A DNA stretch of 64,000 nt from Cyrtodaria siliqua (lineage: Eukaryota > Mollusca > Bivalvia > Adapedonta > Hiatellidae), in the NCBI GenBank assembly GCA_037043455.1, contig JAWPHD010000239.1, positions 434,001 to 498,000 on the forward strand. The letters are read 5' to 3'. Below the pieces are notes generated by a model that did no database searches, was not told where the DNA came from, and worked only from the letters and a program-made list of their open reading frames with translations. Positions 13,901-28,900 of this stretch are shown one piece after another (the stretch's first letter is position 1; every line of letters begins with the position of its first letter). Position numbers and translations under genes: made by a program.

Positions 13901-16900
13901 AAACCAGGACCGTAACTCTGAAATCGTTTCCCGACGTTGTTGTGTCCACAAGAATTGGCCAACAAACGACGACTGACAACAAGCCATTGCATCAGTGTGA
14001 CATGCCAAACTATTTTCTTCATATTTAATGCTATGGCCATAGAAAAGCGTATATTTATGCATATATTATTATACTACGATAATTTTACATCTCACAAATG
14101 ACCCCAATCACACCAAAACATGCGATAAAAATGTGTGGTTTGCACAGTAGATATCTGAGAGCACACTGCAGGCCATGGTTTATCAATTTTGTTTTAATTG
14201 CTATTAACATATCTACTTTAAAATGATTAAAGAAACTAACTCGCCAAATAACAGCAATTACACTACAGAACCATTTATCAAAACTCTATCCAGGTGTTCA
14301 TATAATAATGTATATGTGCTGATTAGAAGTATAGGTTAATTCACAGGTTATTAAAGTACCCGTGATTGAATATGCGTAAAATTAATAATGAGTTGGCAAC
14401 ACTTGATTCGATTCAAAATATCTAAGTTATATATATACCTCGTAGTCAGTAGGTTTAGAAATTTGGCTGTTGTTGGCGGGATAGCTATTTTAATTAAAAG
14501 ATATTGCGATTAGTTTTTGTTAGCTACATTCAAATTGACCAAAATAATTGTATTGTCACTTAGCATTAATTATCCATCAAATATTGATCTGTTATTAGTT
14601 CCGCTTCAACTTGAAATGGATGCATCTGATTGATCAATACATCACGCCTTGTTTTCAGTTAAGTGACACGATTGTGCTAGAAGATTTACAAAGGAAAGGG
14701 TACCGTTGTGAATCTCTGGCAAGCAAAATGACTGTGATCAGTTTTGAATGGAACAAAATTAATGGCTGTCAGAAAATGTATATGGCACATTACGTCACGA
14801 ACATTTTAATACAGCACACACAGACATCGGCCATAACTCCAGTGTTATCGGTCCGATCTGAGCTTTCACTGATCTGGAAAAATTGGTGAAGATCGGATAA
14901 AAATTGAAGGCCCTATCGTCTTAACGAGGCAAAAGTTAACGAACTGCGACGGACAACTCGCCATCCAATACAGACATCGAAACAATATAGATTATATAAA
15001 TTGAGACCAGTACAGTAGGTAGGTTTATACAACTGCCTGTCCTACTGGGAAAACACTTGCCTTTACTGACTTCAGAAGGAAGTGCTAGTAAATACTCATT
15101 TGTAACAACAGGCGCATGCAATCAAACTGTCGTACTCCTTTCTCACCTGATCATAGAATTTGTTGTGTCCAACATAATACTGTTTATCAGTTGAGATTTC
15201 TGTCACCAGCACCTGTTGTATTTCTCCCATCTGTAACGTAGAGACAGAAACACATTAATGATACTGTTTATCATGTTGAGAATTCTGTCACCAACTCTCC
15301 CATATGTAGAGACAGAAACACATCAATTTTGAGTTTGAATGGTTTAACGTTCTAAATGTTCTCTTATTTTGAACACTTTGGATCTGAAAATATGCAGGTG
15401 TTATTTTTTTTCATGCATGCTGTCTCACAAATTCAAGAACTCAAAAAATATTTAATTCCAAACTAAGAATGTCTGAAAACCTGTTCCATTTAAACTCTCG
15501 TAATGGTGACTTTTACTTCTCAGTTCAATTTACTCTGATTTAAAACAGAACTAACAAGAATATCAGCAAAACCAATGGGTGCTCCCCGATTATTTGAATT
15601 GAATTGAATTGGGGTTTTAAGGTGCACCAACACAGGAAAAGTTATATGGTGCCCAACAGGCATGAACATGCCAGGCTCAACCTCCAACATGATTAGTTGA
15701 ATGAAGTTTAGTGGACATAACGGAAAACGTCCGTAGTAATACATTAATGTTGGGCTGTTTGTCATTCTATAAGCAAAAATATGTATGGGGCGAATAGGTA
15801 GAAACTCCCATTATCTTTTGTCTATGTGGTTATCTTTTCACTCACAGGAACTGGTCACTTTTAATTTTTGCCTTCTATAATTATAATTGTCTATATTATA
15901 ATTGACGAAATGACGTCATTCGGCCCCGTAATTCATTTGAAAATGGCGGTTTCATTTGTAAAGTTTGCTAGTGCCGATAACAAGTGGCGAAATACTCGTT
16001 GTTGTGTGACTTTCTCGTGATACGGACTATGCAAACTGATAAAATATGGATTTATTTATGTATCGGTGCGTTATGTTAGTGAACTGATTGTGATTTGAAG
16101 CTGGAATACTGCGCCAAACTTATCGGACACCTGGTTTTCGGTAAAATTCATTTGTTTACATTGGGGACATAAACAAACGACGAGCAGCATCAAATTGCAC
16201 TTTGGTGACTTTGAACTCGGATATCTCAGCGAATTTACAAGGGATCGTAGGAAGAAAGGTATTGTTGGATAGGAAATTAATTTCTGCACATGTTAGTATA
16301 TAGTGTGCATGTAATTGAGATTGTTTCGAACGTCTGCTTGACCTCTGAAAAAGAACACCAGCATTTTCCAAAATTTCCCATTCATGTCCTTTATAGACAA
16401 TTATAATAATAGAAGGCAAAAATTAAAAGTGACCAGTTCCTGTGTTTTCACTGAAACCAAACACTTTTCTGAGATACTTCAATTTTGTCGCAAAAACTGT
16501 TTTTATAATATACGCCATTAATCCAGTCATTTTGGAACCAATTTATTTTCATTATTAATTCACATTAGGTTAATTTAACTGTATGAATGTTAATAACACA
16601 AAGTCTCACATAATAATCTCAACAACAAACACTACCACAACTCTTGGGTCTCCATCATTTACTAATTACTATTCTACATGGATCATTTTAAGTTTTAATT
16701 CTTTGGGTGTTTGCAATCATGTGAATTCAAGTTATATAGGTGTTGAGGGGGAATCAAAATTAAAATTCTATGGGTGGTTGGCTGCAGAAAAAAATTGTCT
16801 TCCGACCCAACTCCCCGCTCCATCTCACACCGCACCCCACCACTCCAATGAGTTGACAATTACTTTTGCTGGAATAGCCCAGAGAACTGACAAATAATTC

Positions 16901-19900
16901 AAAGTTAAATATGGGGTTTTGTTTACCTTGTGTGTATACGGGTGATACGACTGAAATAACTCTGACACTTTTTTGGTTCTTTTCTTCACCTGGAAGATAA
17001 ATGTGTATATTAATTTTGATTTTCAAATAAAATACCTTCATTTCAACTATTATAGGCTGTTCCAGAAAACATACCCCAGGGACGGCAATTTAAAACAAAA
17101 GGGCCAAGATAGCCCTGAAACGATCACCTGAGGATCTTTGCAATGATGAAAAGAGTGTCCACTAGCAAATGGTGATTGAAGATCTTTTTAAGTCTTTCCT
17201 TATGTAAGTCTATGTAAAAATATGCAACACTCTACGTACAAACTTTGGATGCATCCATCTTTGACCCCAGGGACTTCAAATGAGCAAACTTGATAGACGT
17301 TAGCGATGATTAATAATAATAAAGAACAACAGGGTCTGTGGATGCTCTACTAGGTAAAATGGCTCTTATATCAAAGGGTTTCATCATTAAATTCCTTTCA
17401 ATACCTTTTTACAAGTGCAAAACACAACAAAACCCTCAACCGAAATTTAAACCCACAACTCCATGCTAATAATTTAAAAGATTTTTATTTTTTAAGTTTT
17501 CCCTATAGAAGTCTATTCGGTGGTCGGGGAATAGAAAATATCCTGGGGTGGGGAGATGCTTTTTAGAAAATAATCCTGTTTTGTTTGTGTTTTTTTGAGA
17601 GAAAAAAAATCCCTTAATTGTGATTTTTGAACTTTGAGGTTGGGGTAAGGAAGTGATTTCCAGGTGTGTGGAATGGGTGGGGTTTACTGAGAAAAAAATC
17701 CTGCAAGTGTTTTCGAGAATTCCATGTGGGGAATCTTTCGAAAGAGTCGTGCCAACTCAGGGAGGTCAAACATAATAATATTAAAGCATAAAATAACAAA
17801 GGGGATCTGTAATTAAAAGTATCCGAAAAAGTGATTTAATGAAATAAATATAATGAAAGTATAATAAAACAATTTTTTTTTTTTTTAATTGCTGGAGGTT
17901 GGTTTTTTTGACAACAACAAAAAAAGGCTTCAATAGGGGGAAGCAATGAGCCATTAATCGCTTCTATAAGTAGGTCCTTTTTGGGTAAAAACGCTTTTAA
18001 TTTCAAAGTGCCTCCTCCCCCACCTATGTATTTTTTTCTGGAACAGCCCGAATATCATTTCACGCTTTGTGATTATTTCAATATATATTTCTGCCTCAGA
18101 AGGAAGATTATCCCGGCACATACTGAGTTATTCTCTATAAATAAACACATCTTATTGTATTTCTTATATTTACCTCTTGCGCTGGTATCTTCTGCATTTT
18201 GGCAGCAGGCGTTCCAGGCCGGGGGAAGAATTGGTTAATAAATAGACTAGCAAATTTGTAGTCTCGTACAAGCTGCATTGTTTCCTCAAAATCATCGTCC
18301 GTTTCCGTAGGAAACCCGCATATCAAGTCTGTTGCTATATTAACACCAGGCACGCTGTATTGAAAACAGAATGCATATAAAAGAAACAGATTTTGTTGTG
18401 TTAATATTTTTTATTACATTTCTGTTTCTGTGAAAGAATATTCATAATCGCTAAATATTAATCCGAACACAAAAATAACTAACTGTGACTTTGAGTCACG
18501 ACGTCAATAACGCATTTCATCTGCCAATAACGTTCAATAAAGCAAATAATTTTGGTAAAAAATCACATAATAAAAGATATGACATGTAATAAATAGATTA
18601 TTTAACTGCTGGGTTTGATTACAGGGAAATCCTTCACTCAGTGGTAGACGTGTTTTGTTTTTAAAGAATCACACGTCTTAGGATTTCCCTATAATCGATC
18701 GCAGCAGTTAAATAATCTCTGTTTTTTGCATTTAATATAAATTAATAAATATAACAATCCAACTGATCAATATAAAGCTTACTAAAGCTAGATAGTAATA
18801 TTTACAAAATCATATTTTGATTAATATAATTAACATGTTTACACGACATGCTTTGCAATTCCCTGAAAACCAATGCTACTTACTTTTCTTTAAGGAAGTC
18901 TGCCACTCTGCGGAAGTCAGCCTGACAATATTCCCGCTTCATGTCCATGAGTACACTGTCGGATGCAGACTGCACGGGCACGTGTAGGAACGAGTATACA
19001 CGAGGGTGGCACAACACCTTCCCGATCTCCTGCCATAAAGAACACACTGGGATGTAAATAAACCAGTATAACAGTTATACCTAGTTACCAAGTTTGTAAC
19101 AAGAGGTCCAAAATGGCCCTGAATCACTCACCTGATGATCTTTGCAAAAGATGAAAACATTGTCAATCAGCTTTTACTTTTATAACAGAATTAGATCACG
19201 CGGTCAATGGCACACCATCGCAAATTCCCATGCCTGCATCAAAGTGTTCAGGCCCCAGTAAATGTATCTATGGCTATAGTAGAGGTGTATATTGTGATGC
19301 AGTGCCAACGATACGGTAACGTATTTTTAATTTGTGTAGTGTTTTAGTATGTGTTATGTCTAATGTGATCAAATAAACCCTTTAATTCCTCTTTATCTTT
19401 CTATACACATCTAATCGAGACAGATCAATAGACGGGTCGCCTTATATTACATATAAAAGTTGTGTCAATTGGATTCAAACAACTGCATTGAGTAGTACCA
19501 GTCACAACAATGGCTGATGTTGCCGATAAATTTGATTTTGTCGTCAACAAAAGGTGCCACTTGGATCTATTTCTGATTAAATCAAAGAAAAGGAACAAGG
19601 AAACAGAACGTGACATTGCATATCTATTGTCTGTGTCAGATAAAAAACAGTGCCAGGACACGTAACTTAACAACGCACATTAAATGTCATCATCCAAGTA
19701 AACTGAGTTTCAATCTGTGTGATTTATGTTCACTATTTTGTGATTCATAATCCTTTTTCGTCATGTCTTGAAGTAAAGTTATTGCACATTCACTGTTGTA
19801 AATTAAATAATAAAAATATTTGATGTACATACTGTACAAGAAACCTCACTTATTAATAGTCATTAATGACTGTGATAAGCTGATTACCAAAATCAAATAT

Positions 19901-22900
19901 ATACCCAAGGGTCGATGCTGATTGGATGGTTGTCTCTGTATGTCAAGTAAGTGTGTATATGGTTATAGGGTGGGGATCTCAACAGTTTCCATGTGCATGC
20001 CCAGTAAGTCTATATATGGTTCTCAAAAGTTTCCAAGTTATGACCTGGGGATTATGTCCCCTGGGGTGAGGACAGATTCCAGGACCGATGCTGGTTGGAT
20101 GGTTGTACGTCTGTCCATGCCCAGCAAGTGACTGTGTATATACGGTTATAGGATGGGGATCTCAATGGTTTCCAAGTCATAACCCAAGAGTTGTGTCCCA
20201 GGGGTGGGAATAGACCCCAGGGCCGATGCTTGTTGGATGGTTGTATCCGTCTGTTCAAGCCCAGTAAATGTATAAATAAATGGTCATAGGGTAGGGATCT
20301 CAACATTTTCCAAGTTATAACCCAGGGTTATGTCCCCAGTGGTGGGATAGACCCCAGGATCAATGCTAATTGGATGGTTGTATCCGTCTGTCCATGCCCT
20401 GTGTATATATGGTTATAGGGTGGGGATCTCAATGGTTTCCAAGTTATGACCCAGGGGTTATATCCCCAGGGGTGAGAATAGACACCAGGGCCCACACTGG
20501 CTGGATGGTTGTATCCATCTGTTCATGCCCTGTAAGTGCATATATAGTTTATAGTGTGGAAGTTTCCTAGTTATGACGATTTCCCCAGAAGTGGGGATGG
20601 ACCCCGGGGCCGATGTTAGATTTAGGCTGTTGCCCAGTAAGTGTATATACGGTTATAAGTGTATATATGGTTATAGATCTCAACGGTTTCCAAGTTTTGG
20701 GGTAGGGATAGACTGTTCATGCTCTGTTAGTGTATAACTGTGGTTTCAGAGAAGAAAATATTTGTTCCGTATGTATGTCAAATTTGACCCGATTGTCTCG
20801 ATTTCAACAAACTTGATAGAGGACCATGATGCTGCATGCAATATATGAGAGCTCTGAACCAGTGGTTTTAGAGAAGGTGATCTCTCAATTTTTCCCCTCA
20901 AATCTAAGCAAAATCTGTATAAATACTATGGACCCCCGGGGAGATGGGTGGGGGGGGCATCCATTTTTGACCCCGGAGACTTCATTTGAACACATTTGGT
21001 AGTCTAGCGGTTGGCGATCATTAATACAGAAGAACTTCAGAAATCTGTTGTTCTTGAGAAGAGGATTTTTTAAGATTTCAACCTTTTATGGTAATGGCGG
21101 CCATCTTGGATATCGCACTGACCTACTTTTAACAAATTTGAAAAACAGACCTAAAGACGTCCATGTAAAGTTTGGTCAAAATTGACCAAGCGATTTCTGA
21201 GGAGGTCGTTAGATGACGGACAGATGATGGACAAAGACTGATCCCAATAGCTCACCTCTGAACCTCAGGTGAGCTAACAGATCATGAGCCTTATTAATGA
21301 TTTCGAATGAAAAGTGCCTATTAAACAAATCTCTAAATAAACCCAGAAAAGTTTTGTCAGGACTATGTATAAAACAGAATAAAGTCACAGGTCATGTATT
21401 AACATTAAACAACAGATGACACAATCTTGTAAATCCATTTCTTTACAGGTTTTGACATTCTAAAAAGCTTGTACGCAATTTGTCTTTGTTTATACATTAG
21501 TGGAGTAGTCATTGGTTGCTGAGTTGCAGAGGGAGTTAGTCTCAGTAAGAATACTTACCCCTAAATGTTCCAGGATATACGGAGGGTTGGTCATACCCAG
21601 CCTCATTCTGGCACCCTCAGGTATCACATCCACCAGTTGCCATAGCAGCTGTGGTAATGTTACACCTATATCGTGGCCATAGGCCCCCAGATCTTCTGAA
21701 GTCAACCAGATCTCTACCACACCCTCTGTCATAAACACAAACATATCTTGTAACAGTGACATGGACCAAACTTTGTCATGTTTTATTAAGAACTGAGGGA
21801 GCTGATGAAATGTTCTAATATATCAGGCCAGACCACTGTGTTCTGACTTAAACCTAAACTGGAAGGTTCATGCATCTATCTGCCAAGGTAAGGGCCTGAA
21901 CTGAAAGGTTCCTGCATCTATCTGCCAAGGGTAGGGGCTTGAACTGGAAGGTTCATGCATCTATCTGCCAAGGTAGGGGCTTGAACTGGAAGGTTCATGC
22001 ATCTATCTGCCAAGGGTAGGGGCTTGAACTGGAAGGTTCATGCATCTATCTGCCAAGGGTACGGGCTTGAACTGGAAGGTTCATGTATCTATCTGCCAAG
22101 GGAAGGGGCTTCATGCATCTATCTACCAAGGGTAGGGGCCTGAACTGAAAGGTTCATGCATCTATCTGCCAATGGTAGGGGCCTGAACTGAAAGGTTCAT
22201 CCATCTATCTGCCAAGGGTAGGGGCTTGAACTGGAAGGTTCATGCATCTATCTGCCAATGGTAGGGGCTTGAACTGAAAGGTGCATGCATCTATCTACCA
22301 AGGGTAGGGGCCTGAAATGAAAGGTTCATGCATCTATCTACCAAGGGTAGGGGCCTGAACTGAAAGGTTCATGCATCTATCTGCCAAGGGTATGTGTCTG
22401 AACTGAAAGGTTCATGCATCTATCTGCCAAGGGTAGGGATCTAAACTGAAAGGTGCATGCATCTATCTGCCAAGGGTAGGGGCCTGAATGAACTGAAAGG
22501 TTCATGCATCTATCTGCCGAGGGTAGGGGCCTGAACTGAAAGGTTCATGCATCTATCTACCATGGGTAGATATCTAAACTGAAAGGTTCATGCATCTATC
22601 TACCATGGGTAGAGATCTAAACTGAAAGACATCTGTCTGCCAAGGGTAGGGACCTACACATCTATCTGCCAGGAGTAGGGGCCTGAACTGAAAGGTTCAT
22701 GTATCTCTCTGCAAAGAGTAGGGGCCTGAACTGAAAGTTTCATGCATCTCTCTGTCAAGAGTAGGGGCCTGAACTGAAAGGTTCATGCATCTATCTGCTA
22801 AAGGTAGGGGCATGAACCGAAAGGTTCATGCATCTATCTGCTAAGAGTAGGGACTATAACTGAAAGGTTTATTCATCTATATGCCAAAGGTAGGGGCCTG

Positions 22901-25900
22901 AACTGAAAGGTTCATGCATCTATCTGCCAAGGGTAGGTGTCTGAACTGAAAGGTTCATGCATCTAACTGCCAATAGTAGGACCTGAACTGAAATGTTTGT
23001 GCATCTATCTGGCAAGAATAGGGGTGTGAACTGAAAAGTTCATGCAGCTGTCTGCCAAGGGTAGGGGTCTACACATCTATCTGCCAAGGGTAGGGGCCTG
23101 AACTGAAAAGTTCACGTGCCTACACTATCAATAAAGCACTTTGAAGAACAAGAGAAAACATAGCCAGAGAAGGGCAATTCTGGATACTTCAATCACCTTA
23201 CTCCCTCTCTGGGCACACTTATTACTTTTAATTCTTCGCATTTTTTTCAGAAATGAGAAACTTTGCAATTTTAAATTATTCCAACGTTTGAATATTAACC
23301 TTTATCGTTATCTAAACACTGTCCATCGAGAAAAATGAAATAATAAACATAAGGAATTTATACACGTAAACCTACCTTCAAAAGATTGTTTTGCCCTAGC
23401 CACAATTTCTTCTGGAGGGTAGCTCCCTAGTTCACCTCGTGCATGTTTTGTTTTGCAGTAAGTACACTGGTTTAGACACCTACACAAATATATATGTATG
23501 CAAAAACATGTATGCAATATAAAGCCACACAATAGAATTAAGCTGGTAAACTACTTTCCAATGAAATAACCCTCTGTATAGTGCTTCAACATTATTTGTT
23601 TCTTTGTTTGTATGGTGGTTTACGTCATTTTCAACACATGTAAGGTTATATATGATGGTTGATTTTTTGTGGTGGAGGCAGACCACCCACCTTTCCTGGG
23701 TAGAACCAGTACTGTAAAAACACATCAAATACTACGCAATATCACGTTAATACAGGCGTTCACGATTGAGCATGGAATTACGATCATACTGACGCAATGT
23801 CATCGTGTGCTCAACTCCGCCCCCTTCCTCGCTGGCTGGATGTAAACACTATTGTAAAAATAAATCTCGATTTGAATCCGGCGGAGATGTGCTTTAGGCA
23901 TATAAACCAGCCAGCATTACAGTAGAATTGCTGGAGAGATATACCTGGAATATGCTATTTTGAAAGTAGTAAGTTCCATCACTGCTGGGGAAACCTCGTC
24001 ATTTTCACAATCCACAGCATATACATGTATATAATAGCGAAAAGGTTAATTGTACTCAGTGTTATGTTATGATATCGATTTTTGTCACGTGAGACTTGTA
24101 AGCGAGTGGGAGGTGTCAACTAGTTTCAATTCACTGAGAACTTCTTTTTAACTGGACGGCGTCATCGGTTGTTTATATGTCTGACGCGTCAAACATCCAT
24201 AGACGCAATCGATGTAATTCCATGCTCAATCGGGAACGACTGTAAGCAACATGAAATGTGTTTTGTCAGCAATATTATTGCTACCAATTAAACGTCTACT
24301 TATTGTTCCATTAATCCAATGTGAATACATAACACGTTCACCTTTAAAGAAACATGCCCTTATTATATTTCTAATACTCTTTCCATGTGAATTTAACACA
24401 AACTTTGGATAAATAACAATTAATAAATAGGTTATCAGTGAGACATAATTCTGAATTTAAAAATACTGCTTAATTTGTATTAATAAAGAGCAATTTTTAA
24501 TTGAATGTGGTCTTTCTGCAGGTGGGCGCATATAATAGGTGGTCGTATGAGCAGGTTAGACTGCATACTGAAAGTCGATGTAGAAATATAAAGAAATGAA
24601 AATATTGTAGCCGATGTTAAGTGTTTGTGATGCCAGACAGACATACTCACTATAATGATATACGCATAACTGACTTAGTACCCCAGACTAAGAAGAATAG
24701 ATAGTAATGACTAGCTAATGTAATGACTAGTTATTAGTATTATATACATAGTCTGGTGAGGGCTGAGCCAGCATGCCTCATTCTTTCTAAGGAGGAATGG
24801 CTGATAATTGAAGCCTTATGTCCTCTGAAGAAATAAGCATGCTGCCCCATACTAAACCAGTAGGCATTGCTCAACAAGGAGATGTGGTGGGGATGGATGG
24901 CGGGATATCTCATAAACCAGTTTATTCCACTTAAGTGTACTAGGCACACAAACCACACACATTTTTTTTCTATATGTTACTACTGCCCCATCCCCAAGCC
25001 CTAGTCACACAAGTATACTCTAGTATGTAAGAAGGGAAGCAAGGCGAAGGACAAATTTGTCCTTAGGTAGCATTTTTTCTTCCAAAAAGGCGACATCAAA
25101 AGGGGCAATTATTAATTAGTTACCCTGTGTTAATTGCTATTATTTCTATCAATGGGTTTTTCCGGATCTTTGGCAGACTAAGTGATGCTCCGCCCACCTT
25201 CTTGCCTGCCTCTTTCTTTTGACCAAACAATCGCACACTGTGGCCTACAACAGGGAATAATGTCAACTATTATAATCATTATAACACGCATAAAACTTGT
25301 CTACCTTGAACAGATACAACAGCACTACTGAAGAACTACTGATACACAACTAGTATTAGTTGCTTATATGAATATTTAATCTGCCCCAGGAGTTAAATTT
25401 AAACACTACTGAATTGGGTTTTACGACACACAAACCTAAGAAAAGTTATATGGCACGACACACAAACCTAAGAAAAGTTATATGGCACGAAACAGAAATG
25501 AACATGCCAGGCTCATCTTCCATTTACATGGAGATAAACATTTTTTTTATAGAGAGAATGGGCCTAGAACCTTTTAACCTGCAGAACTGCTGCAAATTCT
25601 ATAGCAGACACTCCAATTACAAAGGAGCCACGTTCCCACATGCAGGTTCATGATAAAGACCTTTACTGAGAATGGCAAAAAATGAAAAAAGAACAGGAAA
25701 TTAGGGAAGTCCTACCCATCTGCTTCTAGCAGGATTTGCAATGGTCCTATTCAACACCAGTCGCTTTAATTGAAACTCATTTGAAACTTATCTTCCATTA
25801 AAAAGTATGTGACTCTTTTAGCCAATGTTGACAACTTATTGTTATATACACAATAACTGTATTATTAATAAACCATTTGGCCCTGCAAGCTACTAATTTT

Positions 25901-28900
25901 ATGAATAAGCATAGTGTTCATCGGAGACAATGTAACAGTACATTAGTTCACGAGTTTTCGCAATATGGTATTGAAACTATCTGGCATAATTTGCAAAGTT
26001 TTATTCTATTTATTCTATTCTAACTATTATTAAACTTTGTCAACTGTTTCATTTTACTTTTTAATAAGCATATTCTGCCTTTAAATAGCTGAATAATGTT
26101 TGTACCTTTAAAAGTTTCCTCCACTACCTCCACAACTCTGTCTATCTGCTGTACCCCAACAACACTGAGACCCTGCAGGGAGTAACATGTAAATATATAG
26201 ACGTTGATGTCCGTTATTATGCATGGTGTTTAACGTCACTTTTAACATACTTTCTTACGGATGGCGGGAGGTATACAGTACTCAGGAAAAGTATGGGTGG
26301 TCTGCCTCAACCACATAAAATCGACCGTCATATCAGCTAAATGCTCAATTTTATAGTGCTGCCACACTGGAATACCAGGCCCTAGACACATGACATAATA
26401 CCCCACACAGTAACATTATACAAACTACCCTTTATATGCTGAGCGTCAAGCGAGGGAGCCACTAGTAGGAAGACGCTCTACCACTAAGTCATGCTGTTTT
26501 GACCTTAGGTGGAGCAACCTGTAAATCCACAGCAGGGTCCTCCACAGGATTTTTTTTCACCAACTGGCACATATAGCGTGGGGGAAAGGGGGGTGGGGGG
26601 CGGGGGACACCTCCTCCCATCTTTTTTTGCTTAGAAGTGTGAACGTGATTTCGTGTATGACCACTATCACAAGATAACGGCACGGCTTGTAAGAACAATA
26701 TTATCTTTGTCAATGCCCTAGGAGTCCGGTGACAGGTTAAAAAGGTTTAATACACTAAAATATTCAATTACTCTGTCATTTTTCCATGTTGGTATATATT
26801 CTCGTCCATGAAAGTTAAACTACAAATCAAATACTGTTATTATTTCAAACTCCGATGTCTACCGGTATTTGCAATGATGCACCATTGTCATTATCTCTTT
26901 CTGCTGCATTTTACCCTTATTGGATCCAAGAGTTGAAGATGATGTAAGTTTTATGTCAAGTATTAGTGTATACTATTACCTAAAATGTACATTAATTCAC
27001 CAGATGTCCCAAGGCATAAATTAAAACATATACCGGTAATTACCCTGGTAATAACCATCTGGAAAAAGTTTTAGTACCTTTTTATCCTTTGTTTACATTG
27101 CACATTTACCTGTGTTATAAATAAACCATTTGTCCCTGCTTGTTACCTGATTTCTGCTAAGTGCAGCGTTCATGGGATACAACACAAAGAAACGTCAGTA
27201 TGCTACCACAACTATTTACCTGCAGGTAGTCAGATTTAGACTGACCCTGAGGAACACTGCCTGCTGTCACAACTATTTACCTGCAGGTAGTCAGATTTAG
27301 ACTGACCCTGGGGAACACAAACACAGCCTGCTGTCACAACTATTTACCTGCATGTAGTCATATTTAGACTGACCCCGAGGAACACATCCTGCTGTCAAAC
27401 TATTTACCTGCAGGTAGTCAGATTTAGACTGACCCCGAGGAACACAGCCTGGTGTCAAACTATTTACCTGCATGTAGTCAGATTTAGACTGACCCTGAGA
27501 AACACAGCCTGCTGTCACAACTATTTACCTGCACGTAGTCAGATTTAGACTGACCCTGAGGAACACAGCCTGCTGTCACAACTATTTACCTGCAGGTAGT
27601 CAGATTTGGACTGACCACGAGGAACACAGCCTGCTGTCACAACTATTTACCTGCAGGTAGTCAGATTTGGACTGACCACGAGGAACACAGCCTGCAGTCA
27701 CAACTATTTACCTGCTGGTAGTCAGATTTGGACTGACCATGAGGAACACAGCCTGCTGTCACAACTATTTACCTGCAGGTAGTCAGATTTGGACTGACCA
27801 TGAGGAACACAGCCTGCAGTCACAACTATTTACCTGCAGGTAGTCAGATTTAGGCTCACACCGAGGAACACAGCCTGCTGCTACAACTATTTACCTGCAT
27901 GTAGTCAGATTTAGGCTGACCCTGAGGAACGCAGCCTGCAATCACAATGTATTTTTCCAACTCGCGTGCCAGTTTGATTTCATTTCTGAAATGATCTTCT
28001 GCAGGACTTTTGACTGTACAGCTGTTTAGTAGCCACAGATCAGCGTCCTTTTTGTCTTCTGCAATTAAAATTACATAGTTTAAAAGATACCGATTAGCCT
28101 AGGAAGAATTGCTGAAAGAAAACTAAAATAATCATGAACAAGAACTATGTTATGTAAGTGCAGGAAACCATTTAGTTTAAACTAATTTATTTTATATTGT
28201 TAGGCCATATATGATAAATATACAGACCCAGTTGCGTTCAAGCACCCCAAATAAATGCAGAACGCACGCAGAACAAACGGAAAATGAACGCAGATCGAAC
28301 ATTGTACGACCTATATTTTAAAAATGCATTTGCGTTAGTTTCGTTCTTTGCGTTCGTTTTCAGCGCTTTTCGTTTTTAAAAATGAACGATGAATGCATTT
28401 TTTAAAACCCTCAATGCTGAAAATGAACGAAATGAACGCAAATGCATTTTGCTATTTCAGATAACTTCTTGTATTATCCTTTTGTGTTTTTAAGTATTTT
28501 AATATAAAGAATTACACTGTATAAATGATGTGTTAGAACCACTGAAGCATGATTACACATTTGCTTTATTTTTTACTGATTCAAAATGGAAAATATTTTA
28601 TTTAGTGTCAAACACAATCTTTAAATTATTTCAATATAAAACTAAAATATTGCTGATAACAGAAAAAAGCCGGTATATTGTTATAAAGTGTTATGTATGT
28701 TACATTTTTGATGAACCTAACATAAAACCGTAAGAAAACAGAATAATTATCATGTGCACCACCAAATAATGTCAACAAAAATACCCATTCTTGAATATGA
28801 TCACATAAACATTAGTCGCTGACTCGTGATAAAAATCGCGTGGCTAGATATCATGTGTAATTTAAACTTGAGAGATGTGATTGGTAAACGCTGAATGAAC

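Noticed and set aside
14611..14889. 92-codon open frame as a gene
   Set aside because: Its 3' third lies in a family 2 element fragment, and no protein family is recognised.
17881..17900. Poly-T and other homopolymer runs as retrotransposon tails
   Set aside because: No associated element or target duplication.
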